From Ecdyonurus torrentis (lineage: Eukaryota > Arthropoda > Insecta > Ephemeroptera > Heptageniidae): a stretch of 64,000 bases of DNA. Shown here one piece after another: positions 1 to 12,941 of the stretch. Where the stretch lies: the NCBI GenBank assembly GCA_949318235.1, contig OX439134.1, forward strand, positions 15,177,509 through 15,241,508, given 5' to 3'. The first letter of the stretch is position 1. Every line of letters begins with the position of its first letter. The notes under the pieces are model-generated. The model had not been told where the DNA came from, made no database searches, and was given only the letters and a program-made list of their open reading frames with translations. A program made the position numbers and the translations under genes.

Positions 1-45
1 TGTCTACAATAATTTTTCCCTATTATATCCATTTTATTTTTAATT

Positions 46-70
46 TATATCAATTTTTTCATAGGTAAGT
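46..70 (+). other. AG|GTAAGT junction, possible recursive splice site
   Basis: A T-rich stretch ending TTTTTTCATAG is immediately followed by GTAAGT (65-70). Acceptor and perfect donor abut with no exon between, the form of a zero-length ratcheting point. In DNA this AT-rich, AGGTAAGT is expected about once per 64 kb per strand, so this is suggestive only. Confidence 0.2.
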
Positions 71-431
71 GTTTCATCATTTTATTATATGGATGTTTTA
101 TTTTATTTTATTATTATTATTTTATTAATTTTTTTTTTTGCAAAGACTTTTTACATTTGAGAATTATTTTATTCGCTATACAAATTAAATGGCAAATTTG
201 TTTCTTATTAATTAATAATTACCTTTATCATTAGTTACAATAAAATTTTGTCTGTAAGTCAACCGTTAATTATGAAAAATGAGCTAATTAACTATAATTG
301 AACTTTTCTCAATAATCTTTCTAATAAATGATTAAAAATCCATTTTTCTTAACATTATTTTTTGAAGCTTTTTTGACATTCTTTACATATATACAAAAAG
401 TAACTTTTGTTTTATAAAACCATTTACAAAA

Positions 432-439
432 TGACGTCA
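432..439. promoter_or_regulatory. TGACGTCA palindrome (CRE/ATF-type)
   Basis: A perfect full-length CRE in AAAATGACGTCATTTG, not inside a recognised repeat. Whether any factor binds it is unknown. Confidence 0.4.
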
Positions 440-1455
440 TTTGCCAAAAACTCATTAAATTTGCCTTCAAAATTCTGATATTTAAATTATAATAAATTTT
501 AGAGATAAAAAACTTATTTTATTAAAAAAAAAGAGCAAATTAGGTTACTCTACAAGGTTATAAGTTCTGCAGTGATATTTAATTTTTTTTATTACTATTA
601 TTTTTAAAAATTTGGCGCTTTTCCAAGATTTTTACATTCCTTAAAAATAAAAACATTGATCCATGCGGCGTTTTCTCAAACTACAAAGAGAAAAGGAAAA
701 GAGGGGAAGTTTAAAGTAACTAGAAAAAAAAGAGAAGGGATAATAGTATATTTTTTTTATATATATGTAGAGAAAAAAAACATTTTATGGCAGCCATGCA
801 TTTCTCTAAACTCTGATTGGTTAAAATATTGTCAGCCATGTTTGTTGAAATGTCAATTCATGTATAATTTATTAACTAGAAAAGAACGAATAGGATTCAT
901 TTTAAATAGCAAGTATTCTTTTCATTGGTTACTTTTTATCAAAAAGTTACACCTTTTTATTATATTTTATCTAACATTTGATACGCTAAAATTACATTAA
1001 ATTTTTGTTTTATTTTAAATTAATGAATGTAATTGAAAAAAATAGTATAAGGTGTACCAATATTGTAAAAATTGTTTTAAATATTATGAACTTACTAACT
1101 ATAGGAGGAAACTTAAAAAACTATAGTTTTTTTTGAAGTTTTAAAATTCAAAGAAAAAAAAATCATTTAAAAAAAAACTATATAAAAAATTGTGTCCTCT
1201 TTACACGTTTGACATCTGGTGGACAATTTTTGAACCAATATTATTTTATATTATACATTCAATATATTAATAATTAAAGAAAAATTAATATAATCTAATA
1301 TTTAAGTAAACTGAATACGTAAACAATTCCATATAAGAAAAAATAGTTTGAATGAAGACATGATTATTATAAATACCTATTTAACAAAAAATAAAAAAAA
1401 TAAAAAAAATTTAATGATCCAACAAAAAAAAATTATTGCTTTTTTTTTCTAAAAA

Positions 1456-1491
1456 TGACGTCATAGTTAATACGTCATTATTTTGACGTCA
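1456..1491. promoter_or_regulatory. Cluster of CRE-type palindromes
   Basis: TGACGTCA occurs at 1456-1463 and 1484-1491, with ACGTCA half-site sequence between them at about 1472-1477. Three sites in 36 bp is the tightest cluster in the window. Confidence 0.45.
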
Positions 1492-1600
1492 TAATGTTTA
1501 TTTTATGAGTTTAAAAAAAAGTAACAAACGCTATGAAAGTTACTATATATATACACACTAAAGTGTATACTCCCTCTTCAAGAGAGACCCATGTAGCCAA

Positions 1601-1603
<3 letters not shown>

Positions 1604-1636
<33 letters not shown>
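1604..1636. repeat. Poly-T, 33 bp
   Basis: An uninterrupted T run preceded by a G+C-richer stretch (CCCATGTAGCCAAAGC). On the - strand this could be the poly-A tail of a retroposed copy, but no body was recognised. Confidence 0.9.
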
Positions 1637-1637
<1 letters not shown>

Positions 1638-2389
1638 TACATAAAATGACTGAATGAAAATTTGTTACCATAAAATGCATGTATATTATTTATTATTTTT
1701 TTTTTAGTAGGTGAAAAAAATATATATAAAAAAAAAATTGACCCCGCAAAAAATACATATATTTAAGAAAAAAAAATTCTGATTCATTCACAGAAAATAT
1801 ATCGTATATAAACGATGAGAGTATATAAAACAAATTTAATAGCCGGAAATGATAGTAAAAATAAGGCTCATAAAATTTTCTACTACTATATACTACGTTT
1901 TTTTTTTTTTTTTTTTTTTTTCATTCATAAAAATATATAAAAATAATTTACTCTACTTTTTTTTTAACTGACCTTCTCAAAGTCAATTTTATTTTTATCA
2001 TAAAAAATAATAAAATTGTTTTTTAAGTAGCTATAAAATAAATTGTTATGATGATAATAATATTGAGTATGTGGTGTAAAAGTGTTTAAAATTACTTTTC
2101 TTAGAATCGTAAAACATCATTCAAGCGGTGGTATATATATACTTGCTTATTTTTATTGTAGTGTGATTTATAACTTTGTTATATGCAATTTTATTGTTAT
2201 ATACTGCAATAAAAACTGACTTTAAAAAAATATTTTATGCATAAGTGCTTTAATAATTTAATAACAAATTTTGGAGTCTTTTTATGATAATTTGCTAATA
2301 AGGAGTTATAAAAAATTCCGTTCAGCATTAATTGTTTATTAATAATTTTACTGTAATTTTACAACGTGTAAAATTGTCACTGTATTTTC

Positions 2390-2815
2390 TATATAGTGTG
2401 CATGAGAAAGCAGCGGAATGCGCTTCGGCGCCATACTGGAGCAATGAATAATATAGTTCAGAATAAGACAAATATCATTTTTGGCTATTTTCTTAAGGAA
2501 ATCGTTAAAAAAAATATAGTATTATTTTTCTCGTAAAATAATTAAAAACCTATAACTCAACCTATTAATAGAATCAATGCTCTCTATACTCAACTCAAAA
2601 AACCTAAGTCGATTTAAATCGGGCATGCCTAAAGTATCGCCCATTGTCACATTTGAGAAGAGGGAGGGGGGGGGAGGGCCTGGCCGATACTTTAAAAGGT
2701 CGAACGGCAGGTAACGCAGGTTTTTTGAGTCGAGTATAAAATATTGTTAAGTATTTTTAAACAGATAAAAAGAATCATTTTCTCATACCAGCTTATGTTA
2801 TTTAGTTATTTTGTA
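2390..2815. mobile_element. Family 3 MITE, second copy, interrupted by a fold-back
   Basis: It aligns with the reverse complement of 22865-23189. Shared blocks include ATATAGTGTG at the start, AGCAATGAATAA, TTTTGGCTATTTTCTT, AATCAATGCTCTC (up to 2584) and, after the insertion, AAGTATTTTTAAAC and TTATTTAGT. The fold-back 2585-2738 splits it. The far end has diverged and the terminal repeat there is not recognisable. Confidence 0.6.
2585..2738. mobile_element. 154-bp G+C-rich fold-back element inserted in Family 3
   Basis: Terminal inverted repeats of 21 bp (2585-2605 and 2718-2738) differ at one position; the core is ACTCAAAAAACCT. A second inverted pair, TAAAGTATCG and CGATACTTTA, lies at 2630-2639 and 2685-2694. 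There is also a 12-bp palindrome CGATTTAAATCG (2610-2621) and a G-run near 2661-2677. The other Family 3 copy lacks it (empty site), so insertion is directly supported. TA is present at both edges but lies within the TATA termini, so the target duplication is ambiguous. Confidence 0.7.
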
Positions 2816-4221
<1,406 letters not shown>

Positions 4222-4569
4222 TAATGAGAAAGACTATACAAAAAAATTAAGGTGGTAATTTTATTTCATATTCTAAAAGATTACTGAATTGATATATATG
4301 TGTGAAGTTTTATAATTTTTCAGTTCATTAAGTATTTTTAGTTATTTTTTTAAAGTCACGAAATGACGTCACAGGTTGCAACTTATGCATTAGGGCATAT
4401 AGGGAAAAGTTGACGTAATTTCACGACTTTTTTATAGATATTAATTAAAAGTACTTAATAAACTCAAAAATTGATAATTCACACATGTATCGGTACAGTA
4501 CAATATATATACTCATTTAGAATACGAAATTAAATAACCCCCTAAAAACTATTATAGTCATCCTCATTG
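4222..4569. mobile_element. Family 1 fold-back MITE, copy A (about 348 bp)
   Basis: The element is an inverted repeat along most of its length. The left end (ATGAGAAAGACTATA) and right end are complementary, as are the inner blocks around TATTTCATATTCTAAAAG (left) and its partner at 4516-4545. It matches copy B at 31178-31523 throughout both arms. The left flank is TA and the right flank TG, compatible with a decayed TA target duplication, the hallmark of Tc1/mariner-type elements. TGACGTCA is at 4364-4371, and its mirror partner at 4411-4418 has decayed to TGACGTAA. There is no coding capacity, so the element is non-autonomous. Confidence 0.75.
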
Positions 4570-5393
4570 TATATAGGTTTAGTTTGATGTATAATACTCC
4601 ATTGTATGTTATAAAATAGCCTTCGATTCTATTGAAAAATGGAAATATTAATACTTTGTTTAATCCCTTTTTTAATAAGAATTTTAAATAGAGTTTGATG
4701 TAATATTGAATTGTATTATGAAATGAAACTTCTGTCCTAAATTTGCTTCTATTATCAAATGACAATATTAATATTTCTTGCATTAAAGTTTCCTAAAGGA
4801 ATTCAAATATTGCAATAACAAAAATGAATGCTGAAGATTATATCAATGAGATCTGTTCTTGACTTAAAATATTATTTATTATTATATTATTTCATATAAC
4901 CAATAATGATTTCTATGAAACTAATTTTGTAAGCTTACAAGTTTAAATAAGCTCAAATAAGCTTAAATAAGTCTCAAATAAATATCAAAACAGTTGAATA
5001 ATTAAAAATTAATAGAATATATAGGAAGTGAGATTACAAATAGTCTATATTGATCACGTTGTTTTATATAAAATTAAGACTTGTTTACCATATTTTAGTC
5101 TGAACATAATTAAACTATAGTATTTAAATAATTCATGGTATATACTATACTGTTTTTTCATAATATATTGCAACAATAGAATATTTTGTTGCATTAGTGG
5201 AGGATATTGGTGATCAAAAAAATCTTTGAAAAATTCTATACGCCCAAGTGTGTCTCATTTAAATATCTCCAGCCTCACTGAAGTAGTAGTCCCAAAAAGA
5301 AAATGCAATGCTTATATATACATAGAAAATTAGTAGACCCATATAGATAGCATTTTCCTCACACCTCACCGATAGCATCCATTACAGTGACTT

Positions 5394-5439
5394 AGCAGCA
5401 AAGATTCATTTCTATAAAGTATAAGAAAACTTTGCTGCT
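5394..5439. repeat. Perfect 10-bp hairpin stem
   Basis: AGCAGCAAAG (5394-5403) and CTTTGCTGCT (5430-5439) are perfect inverted repeats with a 26-nt loop. Too short for a microRNA precursor. Confidence 0.3.
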
Positions 5440-5773
5440 TGCAACATAATTGAGTCAATATGAGACTTCAATCTTTTTTTCTTTTTCCGTGCACAGTATA
5501 ATAAATTTTCAAAAAAACTGTTACTTACGTTAAAAATATATTTAAAATAAATCACCTGTCAATTATTTCTTGAACTCAATTTTATATATAAAAAGAAATG
5601 TATAGTCAAGTCAAGACTAATAAGATTTATAAAAATAGATACCTTAGAGAAGAACGCTCTAGTTAATTAAGTATATAAAGTCAATATATACATCAGAGTA
5701 GGTATTTTAAAGTCTGTTCAAGTTTGAAAAGGAAATCTAAATTCAAACATCGACCCAGAGCATAGCAGACAAG

Positions 5774-5882
<109 letters not shown>

Positions 5883-6081
5883 GATACAAGTATAGAGAGC
5901 TTAGCTCAGCAAAGTAGTCAGACACGTGATGTACTGTATTTGGATAGCAGAGAGAAAATTGACAAACCCTTGACATGGGTAAAGTATATAATATGATCAA
6001 ACTTTGAGTTTTGGTTTGGCAAAGAAGAGATAACGAGAAATTGGAAACATCCGCAAAGATTTGAAATTTGATACGAAATTT

Positions 6082-6083
<2 letters not shown>

Positions 6084-6126
<43 letters not shown>
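6084..6126. repeat. (CT)n, 43 bp
   Basis: Pure CT dinucleotide run. Confidence 0.9.
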
Positions 6127-6128
<2 letters not shown>

Positions 6129-6554
6129 AATTTATCTCATGATGATGTGATGAAACCAGAATGGAATTTTAAATTAGATTATCATCGCTATTTTTTTTCT
6201 CATATTATTATATAAATCGATTTCTATCCAATTTTTTTTAAATGATATTCATAAAATCTAAACTTATTAATTATGAAGAAACGATATTATATATAAGTTA
6301 ACTTTTTCATGTAAATTCATGTAATATCAAAAATGTTTGAGAAAACACACACATCATTTATTAGCTTTTTGTTAAAATTACTTATAGTTTTAATTTATAA
6401 TAATTTTTATGAAGTTCAAATTAAAAGTTTATTTTTGAGTTCCATTTGTAAGTTTTTCAAAGATTCATTCATATTCTTGCGTGGTACTGTATATTAAACA
6501 TTTTCGTGTTAGCTATTTTTTGAAGTATTTTTTTCTACTACATATTATACTTAT

Positions 6555-6555
<1 letters not shown>

Positions 6556-6591
<36 letters not shown>

Positions 6592-6599
6592 AAAAGCTT
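6556..6599. repeat. Poly-A, 44 bp
   Basis: Uninterrupted A run just upstream of the 6653 fold-back. Confidence 0.95.
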
Positions 6600-6652
6600 A
6601 TACCAGTTTTGCAATGTTTTGATAATGGTTATGATGGCACTATAAGCATTAA

Positions 6653-6785
6653 TATTATAACGATAAAAACGTTTGTGACGTCATAAACGTTGTATCCTAA
6701 TGAAGAAAACGTCGTTTTAAGACGTCCAACTTGCTATTGTAATTCTAACGCTTGTGACATCATTTACGTTATTATCGTTATAATT
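6653..6785. mobile_element. Fold-back repeat rich in ACGT/CRE motifs
   Basis: The left arm ATTATAACGATAAAAACGT pairs with ACGTTATTATCGTTATAAT on the right with one mismatch. TGACGTCA is at 6676-6683, and a variant TGACATCA is at 6755-6762 in the right arm. The 16-mer GTGACGTCATAAACGT occurs identically at 6675-6690 and 6797-6812. The centre carries AACGTCGTTTTAAGACGTCC. No other copy was found in the window. Confidence 0.5.
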
Positions 6786-8360
6786 GTAAAAGCTTAGTGA
6801 CGTCATAAACGTAAATTACATATACACTGCAGTGTTAAACATTGTAAAACTGTGTACACTTATTTTTTAAATTGTATATAACAATAAATTTTAATCAATA
6901 GTATTAAATAAATGAACCTAAAACTTTTCCTTATAATATGGTTTAAAAAATGTAAAAAAAAAATAATCTCTATAAAAAAAATGTATGTATATGTTAATTT
7001 AAAAAATTACCACACATTTTGGCACATTTTATTTCTACAATTTCATTGTAAATATATGTTAATTCATTCTTTTTTTAAATAACCTTGAAGTATTTTGTTT
7101 ATATATAAATTAAAAAGCAAGACAGCAAACAGTAAAGCACACCAAGATAAAAAAATTTTTACTTGCTTTAGCTCCATACAAGGTCATTCAATACAATTAT
7201 ACCATCATCAATTCAACTCACAGAAGGAAATATTTTAACGTATATATAGAACTTGACGGAAAAAAATCATGAATTTATTTTGGCTCAACTTTTTCTGTCT
7301 GAAAACTTTTTTTTTTTTTTTTTTTTTCACATTTACGTCAGCATTCTTGTTGTATATAAGAACTAAATTGAACAGATGTCATATGTTGTAAACTTGTTTG
7401 CAAATAAATTTTCATTCAAAATTGAAAACAATTTTCATCGTAAATCGATCACATGAATACTTTGATTAACATAATATGTAAATATTTTTTATATATTATT
7501 ATTATTTATAAGTTACTCACGCCTATAATTTATATTTTATAAATTTGTATATGGTGACACGTTTTTTTTTTTTTTTTTTTTTTTTTAGGTGGGAAGAACT
7601 GTTATATAGATTATATTTTATTTGACGATAAGTTAAAGAAATAAAATATATATAAATATTAGAGTTACGATATGAGCTTATACTCATGATTTTTCTTTTT
7701 TATTTAGTTATACTCAGAAAACAAATGTATACCTCTTATTACGGTACCTGTATACCTATTTAAAAGTACTTATACCTTTAGAGAGTACCCATAATATGAA
7801 ATGCATTTTGATGGTGATTCAAAGCTGTATTATGTATTTGATAAATGTTCAGCAGAGACAATGCATGAAATGTCTATATTGAGTATTACTTTTAAAAATA
7901 CTAGCCACTACTATTTTGCATTTTCAGTGTATAATTTTTCTCTATATCAATATTTATTGATATTTTATATATTTTAGTACTGTACAAAAAGAAAAAAAAA
8001 GTGAAGTGATCAAGAAATTTGTTTTGGTAGTATTTTAGGATTTGTTTCTAACTGGTGGGCCAGTCTTAAGAAATTCACTAGGTCATTATTTAGGTCTCAA
8101 GGTTTGTTACAATGCTAAGGTCAGGACCTAGCCCACTTAACATGAACCCAAATGTCCCAACGTTACACGATACTTTTACACACCTATTTTTTTTTTCTAT
8201 TATGTTCTTAAATATCATGATTCAATCTATAGTGCGTAATTTGTATCTTTCTACCAGTTTTTAATGAAGTAATTATATTCATGCATTCAAATCCCCCAAT
8301 AATGGTAATTTCATCTTACGCTCACCATATGGTATACAGAAAGTATTTTAAAAAGATTGG

Positions 8361-8392
<32 letters not shown>

Positions 8393-9548
8393 ACCATGCA
8401 TCACTTTCTCAAGGGAATATTATATTATACATTATGCAACATGAAACAAGAAATTCATTCAAGTGCATTATTGGAATGCAATTTGTTAAAAGTGCAGTTA
8501 ATCTTGTTGCACTTATACTTCAAATTATCAGACTCTAGGGAGTTAAAAATGAGTCAGCACAAAAAAAGACATCTTACTTGATTACATGTCATTTGTGTTT
8601 CTCTCTCTCTCTCTTTCTCTCTCTAGATTCTCTTTCTTTCTTGTTAAAATTACAGACGTATATACGCAAGTAAATTACAAATCTCGGTAACAAGGAACTA
8701 GGAATTTAAGTATACAACATATATATAACAAACAAGCGTGTAGAGAGGAAAAGTTTTGCAAAGCTAAAATGGTGCATAGAATAAATTGGTATAATATTCA
8801 GTATACTGTCTATTTAGTAAATAGTGACACAAATATCGTTGAAGTTTCCGCAAATCAAATTCTCACTTTTTATCAATAAAATATTATACAGTATATTATA
8901 TTATTATACATGTGCATATATCAATTTAAATGCTTAAAACAAAGGTAACAAAATAAATAAAAGTTAATTATAATATATAAAGAAAACAAAAAAGTATTTT
9001 TATAGCCACGAAGATTAACATTAACAATATTTGTCTGCAAATCCAATTTCACTTAAACAAAAAAAAAGTACTAAAATGTCATTATAGAACAAATGGAACA
9101 GAAAAAAAAGCATATTTATACTTAATAACTATAATTTTAACTCTTAAAAAAAATCATGATTGGATGTTACAATCAGTTAAAAATTATCAATTTTAATATA
9201 TATAGTCAACAGAAAATTTGAAACATTACAATTAAATACTTGAAAATAATAATGGAAAAAAATTGAAAAGTCAGTTGCATTTTTGATTCAAAAATATTAT
9301 AACGTATAATGCATCACTTGAAGAAAAAAAAATCACATTTCCACATGACAAATTATGACAAATCTCAAGCAGCAGAACGAATTGTTATTTTAACACTTAT
9401 TAAAAATTCCGTTAATATTAAACATGACAATAAAAATAATTCTTCGAAGCTAAAAAAAAAAAAAAAAAAAAAAAAATCATAAGACGACAAGAGACAGAAC
9501 AAAAAAACTGGAAATATTCGGAATTTAGAAAAAGAAGCGTGACATTTT

Positions 9549-9625
9549 TGTTTACCCCCTTATATAATAAAAGCAATGGCCGCAGGGCTCAAACATACAT
9601 AAGGGTTTATATGAAGGGGGTTGTT
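9549..9625. repeat. Small inverted repeat around a G+C pocket
   Basis: TTTACCCCCTTATATAA pairs with TTATATGAAGGGGGTTG with one bulge. The loop holds CAATGGCCGCAGGGCTC, unusually G+C-rich for this window. Could be a hairpin RNA or a tiny fold-back; no other copy was seen. Confidence 0.3.
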
Positions 9626-9994
9626 TGTTACAAATATACCATATTTCACTCTTACTTTTTTTTTCTTACTTCTTATATCTTCAGGCTAAAATTTACATAT
9701 ACAAAATCTTTTTTTGAACAAAAAAATAAACTATCTTTGCTCCTTAGCCTACAGCTAAACTTTATATTACAATAAAAACCCCTTTCGTTTTCTATATATA
9801 CAAGAGTAATAAAAAATATATATACCTTTGAGTTTGACCTTAGTGTCAAAAAAAAATCATCCACCCCCCTTTTTTTATGTGATCTATTGTACTTGTTAAA
9901 AAATAGAGGGTGTATTTTTTTAAGTTTTTGAGAAAAATATTTTAGTACTGAGCTTGCTTTTGAGTTGACCAGTCGAGATTACACGTACGTGTTT

Positions 9995-10018
9995 TTTATT
10001 TGTGATTGACAGGTATGT
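9995..10018 (+). other. AG|GTATGT junction, possible recursive splice site
   Basis: The acceptor-like GTGATTGACAG is directly followed by GTATGT. About 55 bases on, TACCTGTCA forms an inverted partner to TGACAGGTA, so a small hairpin is an equally good explanation. Confidence 0.15.
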
Positions 10019-11291
10019 ATAGTCTAATAAAACTATTTGAGGCTTCAATTACGGTAATTAGGATTGTTTACCTGTCATAATTTTTTACCTGCTCGTGGTT
10101 TTATTGCGCATATACGTATTTTTTAAGGAAGTGAGTTTTTTAGTGCTTTATAGATGTTTTATAAATTTTACGAAATTTACATACTTAGATGTTCGTGTGG
10201 ATTTTATATGATAATGTAAATATAATTAATTTGTATTTTATCTTCGCAACGATTGTTATACTTACTATATATTTCTATATACACATTAATCAATAAATTA
10301 TTTATTTTAAAAAATAAATAATTATACCAATGGTTTTACAGCCATGTTAAAATAAACTGCTTTCAGTTCAATTTAGGCATTATTATATCTAAATTTTAAA
10401 AAAAAACTGAACTAAAATATAATTTTTTTAATATTGATAATTCAATTAACCGTCGAAATTATTTTCCATTTTTTAAATTGATTAAAAAAGTTTTATTTTT
10501 CTAATCTAAGTTTCAACTTTTTACCGTTATTTTCACAGAAATAACCATAAAACAGTGACATAAGTACAGTGAAAATGCATTTTTAAAGTTTTATTTGATA
10601 AAAAAGTATATTATACAAAACACGTAAAATAACTACAATAACTAGAGTACTTTACAAACAGAATTTCTTGCAGAAAATAAAATAAACGGTTATCGATCGT
10701 CATATAGTATATAATATAAAAACATGAAAATAATAATAGAAGTAAACAATCTAATAAACTTTTCTTTCGTAATACGTGCTCTTAAAGAATTTGATATAAT
10801 AAAAAAAAAAAAAAAAAAAGGAAAAATAGAATGGGTTTGTTGTTGTGGTATATAATGATGATTAACTATGTAATTTCTTTGTGACAATATTGACAAAGTA
10901 AATTGCTGTTTGAACTTGATGACGATGTAATGACAAGTTCATTATGCTTAAAGTATCTTGTCAAACTCATCTCAATTACTCTTAGCATTAAATTATACTT
11001 TATACAAAAAGTAAATTACGTTTCCTTAGCTTTATATACGTGTTTATTTTTTGTTCTATATACTCATTTTCTTTCTCTTTTTATGATACCAAGCTTAATT
11101 TTTTAGTATAAAAATTAAATATAAAAAAATATAAATATTATACAGTATAAATATATTCCTATAAATAGGTTTGAATTACGTATAATGCATTTTTATAAAA
11201 TATATAAATATTTTACGAAAATAATGTTACGATTGTTCTGCTTTTTTTTATTATTATTTTTTTTATATACAATAGTCTTCTTTAAAGGTAT

Positions 11292-11345
11292 GTTTACATG
11301 ATGCAATATTTTCAATGTGAAATAAATTACATGCAAATTACATGC
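11292..11345. repeat. Dispersed repeat, copy 1 of 2
   Basis: GTTTACATGATGCAATATTT and the following 25 bases or so resemble 51683-51735 (GTTTACGTGGTGCAATAGTT and on). Alignment is good for about 40 bases and then fades. Probably a fragment of an old transposon. Confidence 0.35.
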
Positions 11346-11742
11346 TTTTTAATGTATTAAAACATGCAATACTAATTATTGCATTTTGCCTGAATACTAT
11401 AGATATTAGTAATTAATTGGTAATAGTAATTACTATTAAATTCACTAATTCATTAATAGACATTCATTCTAGATTTACTTAATTCATACTTAATCATAAA
11501 CATTCATTAAGCAGCATAAATATAATATAAAATAATTAATATAATATAATTTTAATATAAACGCAGCATCAATTGTTATGTTATTTTAATGAGCTGATTT
11601 TGTATTTCACGTTAACTATCCATACAATTTTAATTAAAAAAGGGTAAATTTAAAGATGATAAAACTTATGACTGGAGCTTTATAATGCAGAACCATTAAC
11701 AAAAATTATAAATATTATAGAAAGTAAAAAGTTATAAAATGC

Positions 11743-11773
<31 letters not shown>

Positions 11774-12715
11774 GTCTCAGAAAAAAATTATGCTATATAT
11801 AAATTTATGCATACAATTTTCTTGAAAATTAATACTATACAAAATTCATAATATAAAAAAAGTTCAAATTTTTCAAGTGCAATTTAGAGAGAAAATGAAG
11901 GACTTATGTTTGCAGAAAAGGACGAAAATGAAGGCTATTATGTTTTTGTATATGTCTCTCCCTCTCTCATACTCACTCCTATATACTTGCGTTTAAAACA
12001 GGCTTTACATATGCATGCGAGTCTTGTAACAAAATTATGATATGGAGATGAGAAAGAGGAGAATTTATAATAAGACACAAGTCAGGAGGAGGGTGAGAGA
12101 TATGAAGAGAGGTTATATGCAAAAAAAAAAAAAAAAAAAAAAAAATAGACGCAATTTTTGTGGCGTTTTATAAGAGGGGTTAAAATACTTTGTCAAAATT
12201 TTCTTAGTTTTAATAAGAGGATTTGTATCTACTTTTTTTTTGTATATAAATTATAAAAAAATTCAAATATTTTTGTGTAAAATTAAATTAATTAAAGTTC
12301 TGTGAATTTTGTATTTTTTTTTTTAAAGAGTGACTTTTTTAAGCTTTAAAAATGTCAATTTTTGGATAGCAACAACAATCTAAAACCAATTTTTTAATTT
12401 GGCTGATAGAAAAACAAACAACTGTGGGCTCATTTATTTTAATGGGGTATATATACAAAATCATCCACAAAAAACAATTCATTTATTCACCCCTCAAATG
12501 AAGGTTTACCACATTTAAATAAAGTATTTCTTTCCTTTTGTTATATAAGATTATGGTCTAAAAATTACTGTATATGAAAGAAAGAGAGAGACAAAAAAAA
12601 AGTTACAAAAGATAATGGATTAATATAATTTAGGAAATTATTCTAATTTATATATAAGGTCTTTCAAATTAAACTTTTTTTCGTTCTTTTTCTAGGATAA
12701 GATTAGGAAGGAAAT

Positions 12716-12719
<4 letters not shown>

Positions 12720-12785
<66 letters not shown>
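12720..12785. repeat. (GA)n, 66 bp
   Basis: Pure GA. A complementary CT tract begins 103 bp downstream. Confidence 0.95.
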
Positions 12786-12788
<3 letters not shown>

Positions 12789-12886
12789 AAAAAAAGAAAA
12801 AAAGAGGCTATAGTCATCATTTTAGGCTATAATAGAGATGAAGGATGCAGGGAGCTCAAAATTTTCTTCGTCAATTACGATAAAAT

Positions 12887-12888
<2 letters not shown>

Positions 12889-12939
<51 letters not shown>
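12889..12939. repeat. (CT)n, 51 bp
   Basis: Pure CT, complementary to the GA tract at 12720-12785. Confidence 0.95.

Positions 12940-12941
<2 letters not shown>

Larger units (their letters stand above)
1..2389. other. No gene: AT-rich DNA
   Basis: Apart from the possible ratchet site at 65, CRE palindromes at 432 and 1456-1491, and T runs at 1604 and 1898-1921, I see no protein-like stretch. The 656-1000 frame is Lys/Phe/Tyr-rich low complexity. Confidence 0.5.
6813..12719. other. No gene: AT-rich DNA
   Basis: Homopolymers at 7307-7327, 7562-7586, 8362-8388, 9452-9476, 10801-10819, 11743-11771 and 12121-12145. A palindrome AGGTCAGGACCT lies near 8118 in an unassigned, G+C-richer patch (8040-8170). 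Nothing coding was recognised. Confidence 0.5.

Noticed and set aside
656..1000. 114-codon + strand frame
   Set aside because: Lys/Phe/Tyr/Ile-rich, as expected by chance in AT-rich DNA; no splice or family signal.
5394..5439. Hairpin considered as a microRNA precursor
   Set aside because: Only a 10-bp stem and no extended pairing.
8040..8170. AGGTCA-type nuclear receptor palindrome
   Set aside because: A single short palindrome in an unassigned patch; no cluster or conservation evidence.
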